DNA from: G963665405 sp963665405
GTDB taxonomy: Bacteria > Chloroflexota > Dehalococcoidia > Lucifugimonadales > G963665405
Length of the DNA: 64,000 nt
NCBI GenBank assembly: GCA_963665405.2
Contig: CAXXUH010000003.1
Span: 372,001 to 436,000, forward strand
Direction of reading: 5' to 3'
Shown: piece after piece, positions 24,720 to 33,975 of the stretch
How positions within the stretch are numbered: the stretch's first letter is position 1
Layout: each line of letters begins with the position of its first letter
Translations under genes and position numbers: made by a program
The notes under the pieces: generated by a model
The model's input: only the letters and a program-made list of their open reading frames with translations
Told to the model about the DNA's origin: nothing
Database searches by the model: none

Positions 24720-25790
24720 GTGCCGAGGTTCGGTATGAAGAAGGGCGTTCTCGAAAGGTTCCGAGACCACCTGCCCGTGACCGGTGAAACTCTGATGATC
24801 TCTCTGGGCGAGGGCGACACCCCTCTGGTCAGGTCCCAGGCGATCGGCGAACGGGCCGGATGCGACGAGCTCTACTTCAAACTCGAGGGATGCAACCCAA
24901 CCGGATCGTTCAAGGACCGCGGAATGGTGGTGGCCGTGGCCAAGGCGCTGGAGGCCGGGGGCGAGAGCATCATCTGCGCGTCGACGGGGAACACCAGCGC
25001 GTCTGCCGCGGCCTACGGCGCCAGTCAGGGAATTCCGACCGCGGTAGTCGTCCCGAGGGCGAACGTCGCGCGTGGCAAGCTCGCTCAGGCTATCGCCTAT
25101 GGAGCACGGGTGGTGCCCGTGGACGGCACGTTCGACCACGCGCTTCATCTCGTCCAGGCCCTCGCCAGCAAGCACCCGGTCGTCCTGGTCAACTCTCTGA
25201 ACCCCCACAGAATCCAGGGGCAGAAGACGGCGGCCTTCGAGATCGTCGAGGAGCTGGGCGATGCTCCGGACCACGTCTTCCTTCCCGTGGGCAACGCCGG
25301 TAACATCACCGCGTACTGGATGGGTTTCTCCGAGGCGGTCCGGCTGGAGTGGGCCTCCCGACGGCCCAGGATGATGGGATTTCAGGCGGAGGGGGCCGCC
25401 CCCATAGTGACCGGACGTCCGGTCGCGGAGCCCGAGACGGTGGCGTCGGCGATACGGATAGGGAACCCGGCGAGCTGGCAGGGAGCGCTCACGGCCAAAG
25501 AGGAGAGCGGCGGGACCGTTGACTCGGTCTCGGATGACGAGATCATCGAGGCGTACCGCCTGATGGCCCGGACAGAGGGCATCTTCTGCGAGCCAGCGGC
25601 GGCGGCATCGGTGGCCGGTCTGCTGAAGCTGTCGAGCAACGGTCTGGACCTCCGAGGCCGGCGCGTCGTCTGCATCATTACCGGCACGGGCCTGAAGGAT
25701 CCGGACGCCGCCTCCCGGCTCGACACCGACTTGCTGGAGGAGTGCCCGGCAGAGCTGGAAGCGGTCGAGCGAGCCCTGGACCTCGTCTGA
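24720..25790 (+). CDS. thrC: Threonine synthase
   Basis: 356-residue PLP enzyme that converts O-phosphohomoserine to threonine. Diagnostic blocks are SLGEGDTPLVRS near residue 28, the PLP lysine in NPTGSFKDRGM near 60, ASTGNTSASAAAYGA, the phosphate loop VGNAGNITAYW, and C-terminal IITGTGLKDP. Length fits the short bacterial type. The start is GTG 24720; ATG 24735 is a possible alternative and neither has a strong Shine-Dalgarno. It stands alone behind its own promoter and a structured leader. Confidence 0.93.
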   Translation: MPRFGMKKGVLERFRDHLPVTGETLMISLGEGDTPLVRSQAIGERAGCDELYFKLEGCNPTGSFKDRGMVVAVAKALEAGGESIICASTGNTSASAAAYGASQGIPTAVVVPRANVARGKLAQAIAYGARVVPVDGTFDHALHLVQALASKHPVVLVNSLNPHRIQGQKTAAFEIVEELGDAPDHVFLPVGNAGNITAYWMGFSEAVRLEWASRRPRMMGFQAEGAAPIVTGRPVAEPETVASAIRIGNPASWQGALTAKEESGGTVDSVSDDEIIEAYRLMARTEGIFCEPAAAASVAGLLKLSSNGLDLRGRRVVCIITGTGLKDPDAASRLDTDLLEECPAELEAVERALDLV

Positions 25791-25844
25791 AACGGGGCCG
25801 CCGGCTCACAGGCAGGGTCTTTGCATTTCCCTCTGCTCCCCCGT

Positions 25845-26130
25845 AAGTTCCCCGTTGGGGTGCCCTGTTGTTCCCACCCACCCGGCCGGTAAGACCGGCA
25901 GCTATGAAGACCGGGAGGGGCGACTTGCAAAGGGCCACGCCGCCAGAGATTCAGGAGCACCCCTCCGTCTTAAGGCGGACCGCGAAAGGGCTTTGCCCCC
26001 TTCGGAACCCCCGGCCGGGGCCTTACGGTGCCATCGGCTACCGCACCCTGGAGGATGCGACATCAGGGTCGGGCGCACGGCCGTGCGCCCCTACACGACC
26101 TGGCGTCGGGGTGGCCTTTCCCCCAGACTC
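25845..26130. repeat. Family R1 repeat plus R3 palindrome
   Basis: Begins CCCGTTGGGGTGCCC, then the GGCCGGTAAGACCGGC palindrome, AGCTATGAAGACCGGGAGGG, GACTTGCAAAGGGCCACGCC and TCTTAAGGCGGACCGCGAAA. It ends with the R3 segment that includes GGGCGCACGGCCGTGCGCCC at 26071-26090. No gene is seen in 25791-26422. Confidence 0.8.
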
Positions 26131-26422
26131 AGCTGCCTCAGATGTTGGAGGCGCACAACTGTTTCGGCTTGAGCTGGTCGAACGGCTCTTCCGCGCTGAC
26201 TTTGAAAAGACCCCGCTCGCGGGACCCGCGCTTGACTGGCCTGGAGACTCGGTGTAGCCTCGGCAGGGCGCCGGGTCGGGGAGACCAGACAGGCGCCGCC
26301 TGCATCTAACAGGGAGACCGGGCCGCCCGATACGCCGTAAGTGGGCCTGGCGGCCGAGAGGTGGCATCAATCGACACGTTCCTGACAACGGCGCCGCCGG
26401 TCACGGCGGAGCGAGGGTAGAC

Positions 26423-27400
26423 GTGGCACCGTCGATACACATGGACGGGTTCGATTCCGTCTACGAGCAGTGGGAGCAGATCCTTCCCGACTGCTTCACC
26501 AACAACATCTTCGTGACCCCCTGGTGGCAGCAGATCTGGTGGCGGCACTTCGGCGGCGGGTCGGAGCTGCGCGTGATATCGGTCCAGGACGGGGACACCG
26601 TCCTTGGAATCGCGCCTCTGGCGCTTCGGGACGGCGGGATGACGTTCCTCGGCGACACAGACCTGTTCGACTACCACGACTTCCTCGTCCGAAAGGGCTC
26701 CGAGACGGCCTTTTATGCCGCCCTGTGGGACCACGTCGCAACGATGGAGTGGGACACCTTCGAGCTGCGCTCGATCCCCGAGGGCTCGCCGACTTTGACC
26801 CACCTGCCGAGGGTGGCTGAGGAGAAGGGGTTCACCGTCGATGTCCAGCAGGAGGACGTGGCGCCGGTGGCCAGGCTGCCCTCGACTTGGGACGACTACC
26901 TTGCCGGTCTGAAGAAGAAGGACAGGCACGAGCTAAGAAGAAAGCTGCGGCGGCTGGAGACTCAACAGCAGAGCAGGCAAGACGAGTGCGTAGATCCCGA
27001 AAACCTTCTGGGCTGTATGGAGGACTTCTTCCGCCTGTTCCGGGCCAGCGGTTCCGACAAGCGGGAGTTCATGACCCCGCCGCGGGAGCGGTTCTTCCTC
27101 GATGTCGCCCGGGAGCTGGCCGAGAGGGGCCAGTTCAGGCTGTCCTTCCTCAAGGTCGACGACGTGCGCGTCGCCGCCTGCATTAACTTTGACTATTCAG
27201 GCTCCTACCTGCTATACAATAGCGGCTACGATCCGGTCTACGCCTCGCTGAGCGTCGGTCTGCTCAACAAGGCACTGTCGATCAAGGATGCCATCGAGAA
27301 CGGTCGAAAGTGCTTCTACTTCCTGAGGGGGCCCGAGCGGTACAAGTACGACCTCGGCGGCACGGATCGTACCATTAGCCGTCTAGTGATACGCCGCTGA
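26423..27400 (+). CDS. GNAT-like acyltransferase (CelD/BcsL, FemAB-like)
   Basis: 325 residues resembling the Acetyltransf_6 group: an N-terminal half with WWQQIWWRHFGGG and RVISVQDGDTVLGIAPL, a basic linker (LKKKDRHELRRKLRRLE near 170), and a C-terminal GNAT half. That half carries FRLSFLKVDDVRVAACINFD, YLLYNSGYDP and a final FYFLRGPERYKYDLGGTDR. Such proteins transfer acyl or aminoacyl groups in polysaccharide or envelope synthesis. The start is GTG 26423, with no good alternative. It stands alone between repeats, so the substrate cannot be inferred. Confidence 0.8.
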   Translation: MAPSIHMDGFDSVYEQWEQILPDCFTNNIFVTPWWQQIWWRHFGGGSELRVISVQDGDTVLGIAPLALRDGGMTFLGDTDLFDYHDFLVRKGSETAFYAALWDHVATMEWDTFELRSIPEGSPTLTHLPRVAEEKGFTVDVQQEDVAPVARLPSTWDDYLAGLKKKDRHELRRKLRRLETQQQSRQDECVDPENLLGCMEDFFRLFRASGSDKREFMTPPRERFFLDVARELAERGQFRLSFLKVDDVRVAACINFDYSGSYLLYNSGYDPVYASLSVGLLNKALSIKDAIENGRKCFYFLRGPERYKYDLGGTDRTISRLVIRR

Positions 27401-27569
27401 GATGCTTGCCGTAGCACGGACGGTCGACTGAGGCGCCGCGGCCCGGCACGCGCAGCTCTACCCCGGTACTTCGCCGCGGTCTGACGCCCGTGGCCCGGCC
27501 GGAAACCTGCTGGAGTGTTGGATGCACAGACTAGTGTTTGGTTGCAGAAATACTCGAACGTATTCTGTC

Positions 27570-28240
27570 CCACCCGCCCGGCCGGTAAGACCGGCAGCTA
27601 TGAAGACCGGGAGGGGCGACTTGCAAAAGGCCACGCCGCCAGAGATTCAAGGGCACCACTGCCGAGCGGGTGAGCCGTCCGGCCAGGGAGAAGAACCGTC
27701 GCCGAAGGGTCGGCGAGCTAGCGGCCGGACGGCATGTGGTTCAGACCGACGCCGTACTTGAGGTCTCGATGGCGTTCTCGATCTCGGCGTGGCGGCGGTG
27801 GTCGGCCTCCAGTTCCAGGGTCTCTCCGTCCCGGTCGGTGATGAAGCCGTGATAGCAGGTGGCGAAGAGGGCCCGGACGATGAGCCGCACCGGTGCGGCG
27901 CCGGGCTCAGTCCGGAAGGGGGTGTAGGTGGACTGCGCCACATCGGCGGCGCCGTCCATCCAGTAGGGGACCGGCGTCCAGTCTGCATCGGGAATCGCCT
28001 CGATCAGGTTCCGGCGTGGGCGTAGAAGCCGCTGTCGGCCCGCGCCGTAAGTTGCCCGCTGGCCCCGGCACGGCGAACCCGGCTCACCGTTTCAGTGGGC
28101 GGCGCCCCGGGTGCAAAAGCCTAGAACACCGACCGTCCCACCAGCGCGCAGCGCTCAAGGGCACCACTCCGTCTTAGGCGGACCGCGAAGGGGGCAACGC
28201 CCCCTTGGAACCCCCAGAGGGCCTGCGCAAATGGCGCCAT
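27570..28240. repeat. Family R1 repeat interrupted by an IS remnant
   Basis: The R1 repeat runs from 27570 to 27660 and resumes at 28155 with CCGTCTTAGGCGGACCGCGA. The intruding DNA at 27661-28154 is flanked on both sides by TCAAGGGCACCACT (27647-27660 and 28155-28168). Apart from this repeat, 27401-27569 holds nothing I recognise. Confidence 0.8.
27661..28154 (-). pseudogene. Shredded internal fragment of an IS1380-type transposase
   Basis: On the minus strand short segments match the intact transposase at 50424-51749: MDGAADVAQ-TYTPFRTEPG, APVRLIVR, YHGFITDRDGETLELEADHR and RHAEIENAI. Internal deletions removed, for example, the RVKPTPGSQL segment, and both element ends and inverted repeats are missing. 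It cannot encode a working protein or move by itself. Confidence 0.85.
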
Positions 28241-28262
28241 CCCGTCTATCAGGAATGAGTGA

Positions 28263-29510
28263 GTGCGAATGACCGGTTATCTACCCAAGCAAGCACTGGC
28301 GGTCCTTAGCTTTCACGGCTGCCCGGTGGCCCGTCTGGGGGAGAAGGACACCGGAGGCATGAACACCTACGTCCTGCAGCTCGCCAAGGAGCTGGGGCGC
28401 AGGGGCAACGTCGTAGACGTCTACACCCGCTACCACGACCGGCAGGACCCTCAGATAGTAGAGCTGGGGCCGAACGCCCGAGTGATCCACCTCAGCGCGG
28501 GCCCGCTCGACGAGACGAAGGAGGGCCTCTTCCCCCACATCCCTGAGTTCCTGAGCAACCTCTACCGCTTCCAGCGATCGGAAGGCCTGTCGTACGACCT
28601 GGTGCACTCCCACTACTGGCTGTCCGGGCGGATCGGGCTTGTGCTGAGCGAGCGCTGGGGCGTTCCTCACGTGGCGACCTTTCACACGCTCGCCAAGACC
28701 AAGCTGCAGGCCCGGGCAGGCGAGCGAGAGACTCCGGAGCGCGTCGCGGTCGAGACCCGGGTGCTGGATGAGGCCGACGCCATCGTCGTCTCGACGGAGG
28801 CAGAGAAGGCTGCGCTGTCGAGGCTGTATCGTACCCCTCCCCACAAGGTTACGGTCATTCCGGCGGGGGTCGACCTCGACCTGTTCAGACCGCTGGACAT
28901 GGCCGGCGCCCGGCGGGACCTCGGTCTGGCCGAGAGCAAGGTCGTCCTGTACGTCGGCCGTATCGAGCCGCTCAAGGGGCTGGACATCCTCATACGGGCG
29001 ATGGGGCTTCTGGAGCACGGCCGGGACGTGAGGCTGCTGGTCGTCGGAGGCTCCCCCGGCCGCGACCGGGAGTTGGATCGTCTGCGGTGCCTCGTCTCCG
29101 AGCTAGGGCTCGGGGAGAACGTGACTTTTACCGGCGCAGTAAAGCAATCGGAGTTACCGAAGTACTACGGCGCTGCCGACGCTTTCGTGTTACCATCGTA
29201 TTACGAGAGCTTCGGTTTAGTAGCTCTTGAGGCGATGGCCTGCGGCACCCCGGTCATCGTCTCCCGGGTCGGTGGCCTCTCCTCCTTCGTGAAGAACGGC
29301 GAAACGGGCTATCTGATCCCATGGCGCTGTCCGGAGCCCTTCGCCCAGCGTCTCGACCTCCTCTTGGCCAATCCGGGCCTCCGCGACACGATGGGCCGAG
29401 CGGCCAGGCTAGCGGCGGAGCGCATGGGGTGGGATCGCGTAACCGACGGTATGACGGAGTTCTATTCCCGCCTTGTCGGTCGAGCGTGGGTGAGTGCAGC
29501 CGGAGCATGA
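28263..29510 (+). CDS. Family 4 glycosyltransferase (GT-B)
   Basis: 415 residues with the GT4/sucrose-phosphate-synthase-like fold. The N-terminal Rossmann domain opens with VLSFHGCPVARLGEKDTGGM, an acceptor/UDP loop. The C-terminal donor domain has KVVLYVGRIEPLKGLD, NVTFTGAVKQSELPKYY and the E-x7-E motif in ESFGLVALEAMACGTPVI. This resembles MshA-like or phosphatidylinositol-type transferases, but the acceptor is uncertain. GTG 28263 or ATG 28269 are both possible starts. DUF502 follows 3 nt after the stop, suggesting co-transcription and an envelope role. Confidence 0.9.
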   Translation: MRMTGYLPKQALAVLSFHGCPVARLGEKDTGGMNTYVLQLAKELGRRGNVVDVYTRYHDRQDPQIVELGPNARVIHLSAGPLDETKEGLFPHIPEFLSNLYRFQRSEGLSYDLVHSHYWLSGRIGLVLSERWGVPHVATFHTLAKTKLQARAGERETPERVAVETRVLDEADAIVVSTEAEKAALSRLYRTPPHKVTVIPAGVDLDLFRPLDMAGARRDLGLAESKVVLYVGRIEPLKGLDILIRAMGLLEHGRDVRLLVVGGSPGRDRELDRLRCLVSELGLGENVTFTGAVKQSELPKYYGAADAFVLPSYYESFGLVALEAMACGTPVIVSRVGGLSSFVKNGETGYLIPWRCPEPFAQRLDLLLANPGLRDTMGRAARLAAERMGWDRVTDGMTEFYSRLVGRAWVSAAGA

Positions 29511-29513
29511 GCC

Positions 29514-30227
29514 GTGGAACGGACCGAGGATCATCAATCCATCGACGCGGGGGGCGTCCAGGAGGCCGATCGGCCTTCGCCGATTGAGCGTGTAGAAAGT
29601 CATGTCTGGCGGCGGATGCTCGCCGGATTCCTGGTCCTCGTGCCGCTGCTCGTCACCTTCGTCGTCCTTCGGCTGCTCATCGACTTCACGGACGACCTGG
29701 TCCGCCCGACCATAATCGGGAGGCTGGGGGAAGACTCTCCCCTCAACTTCTACGGGGTCGGAATCCTCCTATCGGTCATCGTCCTCTATGTGGTCGGGGT
29801 ATTGGTCGCCAGCAGGGCCGGGAGGGTAGTCTTCGAGTGGCAGCACGCCGTCCTCAGCAAGGTGCCCATCGTCAGGACCATCTCGGGCGTCGCCAGGCAG
29901 GCGACCGACGCTCTCTCGACACCGTCCGAGCACCACGTCAGCAGGGTGGTGTTCATAGAATGGCCTCGAAGGGGCTCGAGGGCCCTGGGCTTCGTGACGG
30001 GGCATCTCCGCGGCTCCGATGGCGAGGACAGGGTGGCAGTGTACATTCCCACGGTGCCCAACCCAACCTCGGGCAATCTGGCGTTCGTTCCTGAGGCCGA
30101 GATCATCGAGTCGGACATCTCGGTGGAGGATGCCATGAAGCTCGTCTTCTCCGGCGGCATCGTGCTTCCCGATACGTCTCCGGCCGTTTTGGCGGTAGGC
30201 GAGACGGACGATTCGCAGGACCCGTGA
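29514..30227 (+). CDS. DUF502 family membrane protein
   Basis: 237 residues with two membrane segments (about 36-58 and 80-104) and a conserved C-terminal cytoplasmic or external domain. The family signs are VPLLVTFVVLRLLIDFTDD, KVPIVRTISGVARQATDAL and VAVYIPTVPNPTSGNLAFVP. The function of DUF502 proteins is not established. The start is GTG 29514, right after the glycosyltransferase stop, so the pair is likely an operon. Confidence 0.9.
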   Translation: MERTEDHQSIDAGGVQEADRPSPIERVESHVWRRMLAGFLVLVPLLVTFVVLRLLIDFTDDLVRPTIIGRLGEDSPLNFYGVGILLSVIVLYVVGVLVASRAGRVVFEWQHAVLSKVPIVRTISGVARQATDALSTPSEHHVSRVVFIEWPRRGSRALGFVTGHLRGSDGEDRVAVYIPTVPNPTSGNLAFVPEAEIIESDISVEDAMKLVFSGGIVLPDTSPAVLAVGETDDSQDP

Positions 30228-30237
30228 CGCCGGGCTC

Positions 30238-31149
30238 TTACCGCGCTGAGAGCTTCTCGTACCACAGGCTCTCGGCGATCTTACGGAAGCCGATGGAGAG
30301 ATAGAGTTCCCTGGCGGGGACGTTGCCGGCGTCCACCTCAAGCTCTATGCGGCCCGCGCCCTCCGCCCTCAGATGCTCCATACCGGCGAGGACTATCCCC
30401 CGTCCCAGCCCCCGGCCTCGATAGCTGGGGTGCACTCCGGTCATCCCTATTCTCCCGGTGAGTCCCGAGTCAGACGATGCTCTGGCGGTCCAGTTGTAGC
30501 CGACGGGCGTGTCGCCGTCGAGGAGAAGGAGCACGTCTTGGGGACGGTGCCAGCGGAGCTTCATCTTCGCGGCGATCTCGCCGGGTGTGTTCGGAGAGAA
30601 GCCCCACTGGTGCTGGAAGGCCGCGTTCTGGAGATCGGCCAGGAGCCCCTCGTCCTTACCGGGGTCGAACGATCGCGTCGAGAACCCGTGGGGAAGCCGC
30701 GGCGGCGGGAGGGAGCTCCCCTCCCATTCCAAGTTCCAATAGCGCCTGGCGACCTCGAAGCCCGCGCTCTTCAGCAGGCGCCGCCCCGGTTCGGACCCGG
30801 CCGGTACCTGGACGTGGAGCCGCGACGCCGAGGAGCGCCCGCTGACCCCGTCCAGCAAGAGGCGTCCGAGGCCAAGGTTGCGGTACTGCTTCGCGACTCC
30901 GCCGCTGGCGACGGCCCGGTCGATTCGGGGCTCCGGCGTCAGCAGCGCGTAGCCCGCGAGATGGTTGTCTGAGAAGGCGAGGAAGCAGTCCTCGGCGGGC
31001 TCGTAGCCGGGCTGCGACAGCAACAGGCGCATGTCGCCGGGCTCGAACGCCCGCCCAGTTTCGGCGATCTCGTTCACGGCGTTGTGGAGAGAGGTAAGCG
31101 CCTCGAGATCGTCCCATGTGAAGTTTCTAAGACGGTGGGTTGGCGGCAT
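30238..31149 (-). CDS. Two-domain GNAT N-acetyltransferase
   Basis: 303 residues with two GNAT modules, similar in layout to mycothiol-synthase-like enzymes. The first module (to about residue 140) has VAKQYRNLGLGRLLLDGV. The second carries the clear acetyl-CoA loop GVHPSYRGRGLGRGI near 250 and ends ARELYLSIGFRKIAESLWYE. I chose ATG 31149, which has GGAG seven bases upstream; the longer frame from 31242 runs into repeat DNA. It faces the DUF502 gene with only 10 bp between stops. The substrate is unknown. Confidence 0.85.
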   Translation of the reverse strand: MPPTHRLRNFTWDDLEALTSLHNAVNEIAETGRAFEPGDMRLLLSQPGYEPAEDCFLAFSDNHLAGYALLTPEPRIDRAVASGGVAKQYRNLGLGRLLLDGVSGRSSASRLHVQVPAGSEPGRRLLKSAGFEVARRYWNLEWEGSSLPPPRLPHGFSTRSFDPGKDEGLLADLQNAAFQHQWGFSPNTPGEIAAKMKLRWHRPQDVLLLLDGDTPVGYNWTARASSDSGLTGRIGMTGVHPSYRGRGLGRGIVLAGMEHLRAEGAGRIELEVDAGNVPARELYLSIGFRKIAESLWYEKLSAR

Positions 31150-31239
31150 CCGGTGCTCCAGACAGGCTACAGGCCTGACGAGTGGGGGGCGCAGAGGGGC
31201 GAGGCCGAGCGGTATTCTAGCAGAGGGCTTATCGGTGGA

Positions 31240-31337
31240 CAACCTCGGTGCCGGTAAGACCGGCAGCTATGAAGACCGGGAGGGGCGATTTGCAAAAGGC
31301 CACGCTGTCGAGATTCAGGGGTACACCTCCGTCTTAG
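31240..31337. repeat. Left half of an R1 repeat split by an IS
   Basis: Shows GGTAAGACCGGCAGCTATGA, GGGAGGGGCGATTTGCAAAA and ends CCTCCGTCTTAG. The right half resumes at 33048 with CTTAGGCGGACCGCGAAGGG, so the IS at 31338-33047 landed inside the repeat with a CTTAG duplication. Confidence 0.85.
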
Positions 31338-33047
31338 CCCGAATCCACCGAAGGAGGGCGTCGGGTCAGTGTCCTGAAGCGGCAAGAGGGTGCTCCTGTG
31401 AATCTGGGATAATGGTTTTGAAACAGCAAAGCCGACCCCAGAACAAGGAGCACCCAATAGATGCTACCACGCAACCATCCCGATCGCATCCAAATCGCGT
31501 TTGACGACCACCGCCTCGTGGCCAATGCTGGGCTGCTGCTCCCGGTGACCCTAGCCCAGCACCTGGGCCTGCGTGAAGTCGTCGACAGCCACGTCGACCT
31601 GGGAGACGCGCCGGGGCGGGCGAACCCGGGAGACAAGCTGCTGACCCTGGTGGCCTCGGCGCTGGCTGGGGGCGACTTCATTGACGACGCCGACGTGTTG
31701 CGTACCGGCGGGACAGCTGGCGCCATCGGCTGCGTAGTCAAGGCGCCATCCACCCTGGGAACTTTCCTGCGCAGCTTCCGGTGGGGCCACGTCCGCCAGT
31801 TGGATCGGGTGAGCCGGGAGCTGCTGTCCCGGGCCTGGGCCGCTGGTGCGGGACCCGGTGAAGGGCCGTTGACCATCGACCTAGACTCCACCATGTGCGA
31901 GACCTACGGACTGGCCAAGGAGGGGGCGCGTCACCATGGTTACACTGGCCAGCGGGGCTATCACCCGCTGCTGGCCATCGCCGCCGGCACCGGCGACGTG
32001 CTGATGTCTCGGCTTCGCGAGGGCCGGGCCAACACCGTTCGTGGCGCCGCCCACTTCCTGCGGGAGACCGTGGGCCGGGTGCGCCATGCTGGGGACAGGA
32101 CAACTCACGGTGCGGGCCGACAGCGGCTTCTATGCCCACGCCCTGGTCGTCGTCTGCCGCGAGATGGATGTCCGCTTCTCCATCACCATCCGCCAACACG
32201 CCCGCCTCAGGGAGTTGATTGAGGCGATTCCCGAGGAGGACTGGACGCCCGTCCCCTACTGGATGGACGGCGGCGCCGACGTGGCCGAGACCACCTACAC
32301 TCCCTTCCAGGGTGAGCCCGAAGCCGCCCCAGTGCGGCTCATCGTGCGGCGGGTGAAGCCCACGCCGGTTCCCAACTGGCCCTCTTCGCCAGCTACAGCT
32401 ATCACGGCTTCATCACCGACCGGGACGGGGAAACCTTGGAACTGGAGGCCGACCATCGCCGCCACGCCGAGATCGAGAATGCCATCCGAGACCTCAAGCA
32501 CGGCGTCGGCCTCAATCATTTCCCCTCGGGCCGCTTCCCCGCCAACGGCGCCTGGCTGGCCGTTCAGGTGCTGGCCCATAACCTGGCCCGCTGGACCGCG
32601 CGCATCGGTCTGGGCGAGGGGGTGGTGACCACCAGGACCCTCCGGCGGCGCTTCTTCTCCCTGGCCGGACGGCTCACCCGCTCGGCCCGCCGCCTCACTT
32701 TGCATCTGCCACAGGGCTGGCCTTGGGAAACCCAGTTCACTCGCGCCCTGGCTCGATTGCGAGCCCTGCCATTGCCTGCCTGACGGCACCGACGGCGCCT
32801 GACACGTCCACCAGACTACTCAACCACCCCACAGAGTCGCACCGGCCCGGTCCGCGATTGTCTTCCCTTGCATGCTGTCCCGCCGACCCCGCCCCAGCGC
32901 CGCTGCCCAGGACCGCCATCGGCGCCACCAACTCCAACCAAAGGCCGCCACCGGCCCCATTTATCGGAATCGAGCGCGGACCGTCGCGTCCCACGGCCCT
33001 CACCCCTTGTTCCAACCCCAAGGCCGCTCCGCATCGGTGGATTCGGG
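31338..33047 (+). mobile_element. IS1380-type element, second family, decayed copy A
   Basis: Inverted repeats are CCCGAATCCACCGA at 31338 and TCGGTGGATTCGGG ending at 33047. The flanking 5-bp duplication is CTTAG (31333-31337 and 33048-33052). It is about 1710 bp and shares the layout of copy B (50303-52014). The region after the transposase (32784-33047) is non-coding. Confidence 0.9.
31461..32783 (+). pseudogene. IS1380-type transposase, copy A, two frameshifts
   Basis: Aligns throughout with the intact protein at 50424-51749 but needs two frame changes. Two bases are missing near 32090-32100 (after RVRHAG), and one C is missing near 32370 (in KPTPGSQLALF). The DDE core LTIDLDSTMCETYG is still readable in the first part. 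The product would be truncated, so this copy is probably inactive unless copy B supplies transposase. Confidence 0.88.
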
Positions 33048-33110
33048 CTTAGGCGGACCGCGAAGGGGCTCTGGAACCACATACTGGATGGCCTAATATT
33101 TGAAGGGACC
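33048..33110. repeat. Right half of the split R1 repeat
   Basis: CTTAGGCGGACCGCGAAGGG followed by GGAACCACATACTGGATGGC, the same 3' end seen in the R1 copies at 48900-49165 and 60100-60355. Confidence 0.8.
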
Positions 33111-33238
33111 CTGGGGATCGTCGGGTCGTGCCGCCTTGCCCGCCGGATCGCCGGGCCGTATGATATCTCGGGCCCGAGTACACGGCCGTCGATGGGTTAT
33201 CGCGTCGACGGCATCGGGACCCCGAAAACGGAGGGAGC

Positions 33239-33964
33239 ATGCGTATGGCCGACGTGGGCATGGACAGGCCGGCTCGATTCATGGTGGTCACGCCCCACCC
33301 GGACGACGGAGAGATAGGGTGTGGCGGCACGACCGCCGGTTGGATCGCCGAGGGAAGCACGGGCGTCTACGTCGTGTGCACCAACGGGGACAAGGGAACC
33401 AGCGACCCCGACATGACCTCGGAGCGGCTCGCGGCCATCAGGGAGGAGGAGCAGCGACAGGCGGCGGCGGTACTGGGAGTGAAGGATGTCGTCTACCTTC
33501 GGCATCCGGACGGCGGACTCGAAGACACGGCCGAGTTCCGGGGCCAGCTTGTCAGGGCCATCCGCAAGTACCAGCCGGACGTCCTGCTGTGCACCGACCC
33601 GTTCCGCCGGTCGTTCTATCTACATCGAGACCATCGCGTCTGCGGCCAGGTGTCCCTGGATGCCGTCTTCCCGTACAGCCGGGACAGGCTCCACTACCCG
33701 GAGCATATCGAGAACGAGGGTCTAGCGCCCCACAAGGTCGGCGACATCCTGCTCTGGGGCGCCGAGGACCCCGACCTCTTCATCGACATAACCGAGTCGA
33801 TCCAGAAGAAGATCGACGCGCTGAAGAAGCACGCGAGCCAGGTCTCCAGCTCCGAGTCGAGCCGGGACGTCGACGAGTTCATCAGGTCCAACGCGCAGAG
33901 GGCGGGGGATCGAGCGGACGTGCCCTACGCCGAGGCGTTCCGCAGGATCCAGATTCGCAGATAG
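33239..33964 (+). CDS. PIG-L/LmbE family deacetylase
   Basis: 241-residue zinc-dependent N-acetyl-sugar deacetylase type. The metal motif PHPDDGEIGCGGT lies near residue 18 (His-Pro-Asp-Asp) and the second His pair in LHRDHRVCG near 127. Such enzymes remove acetyl from GlcNAc-linked substrates, for example in mycothiol/bacillithiol-like or glycolipid pathways. The start ATG 33239 has GGAGGG six bases upstream. The CpsB-like gene follows 11 nt later. A GT4 transferase and a two-domain GNAT lie nearby, so a low-molecular-weight thiol or glycolipid pathway is imaginable but not shown. Confidence 0.9.
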   Translation: MRMADVGMDRPARFMVVTPHPDDGEIGCGGTTAGWIAEGSTGVYVVCTNGDKGTSDPDMTSERLAAIREEEQRQAAAVLGVKDVVYLRHPDGGLEDTAEFRGQLVRAIRKYQPDVLLCTDPFRRSFYLHRDHRVCGQVSLDAVFPYSRDRLHYPEHIENEGLAPHKVGDILLWGAEDPDLFIDITESIQKKIDALKKHASQVSSSESSRDVDEFIRSNAQRAGDRADVPYAEAFRRIQIRR

Positions 33965-33975
33965 CCGAGGAGCCG

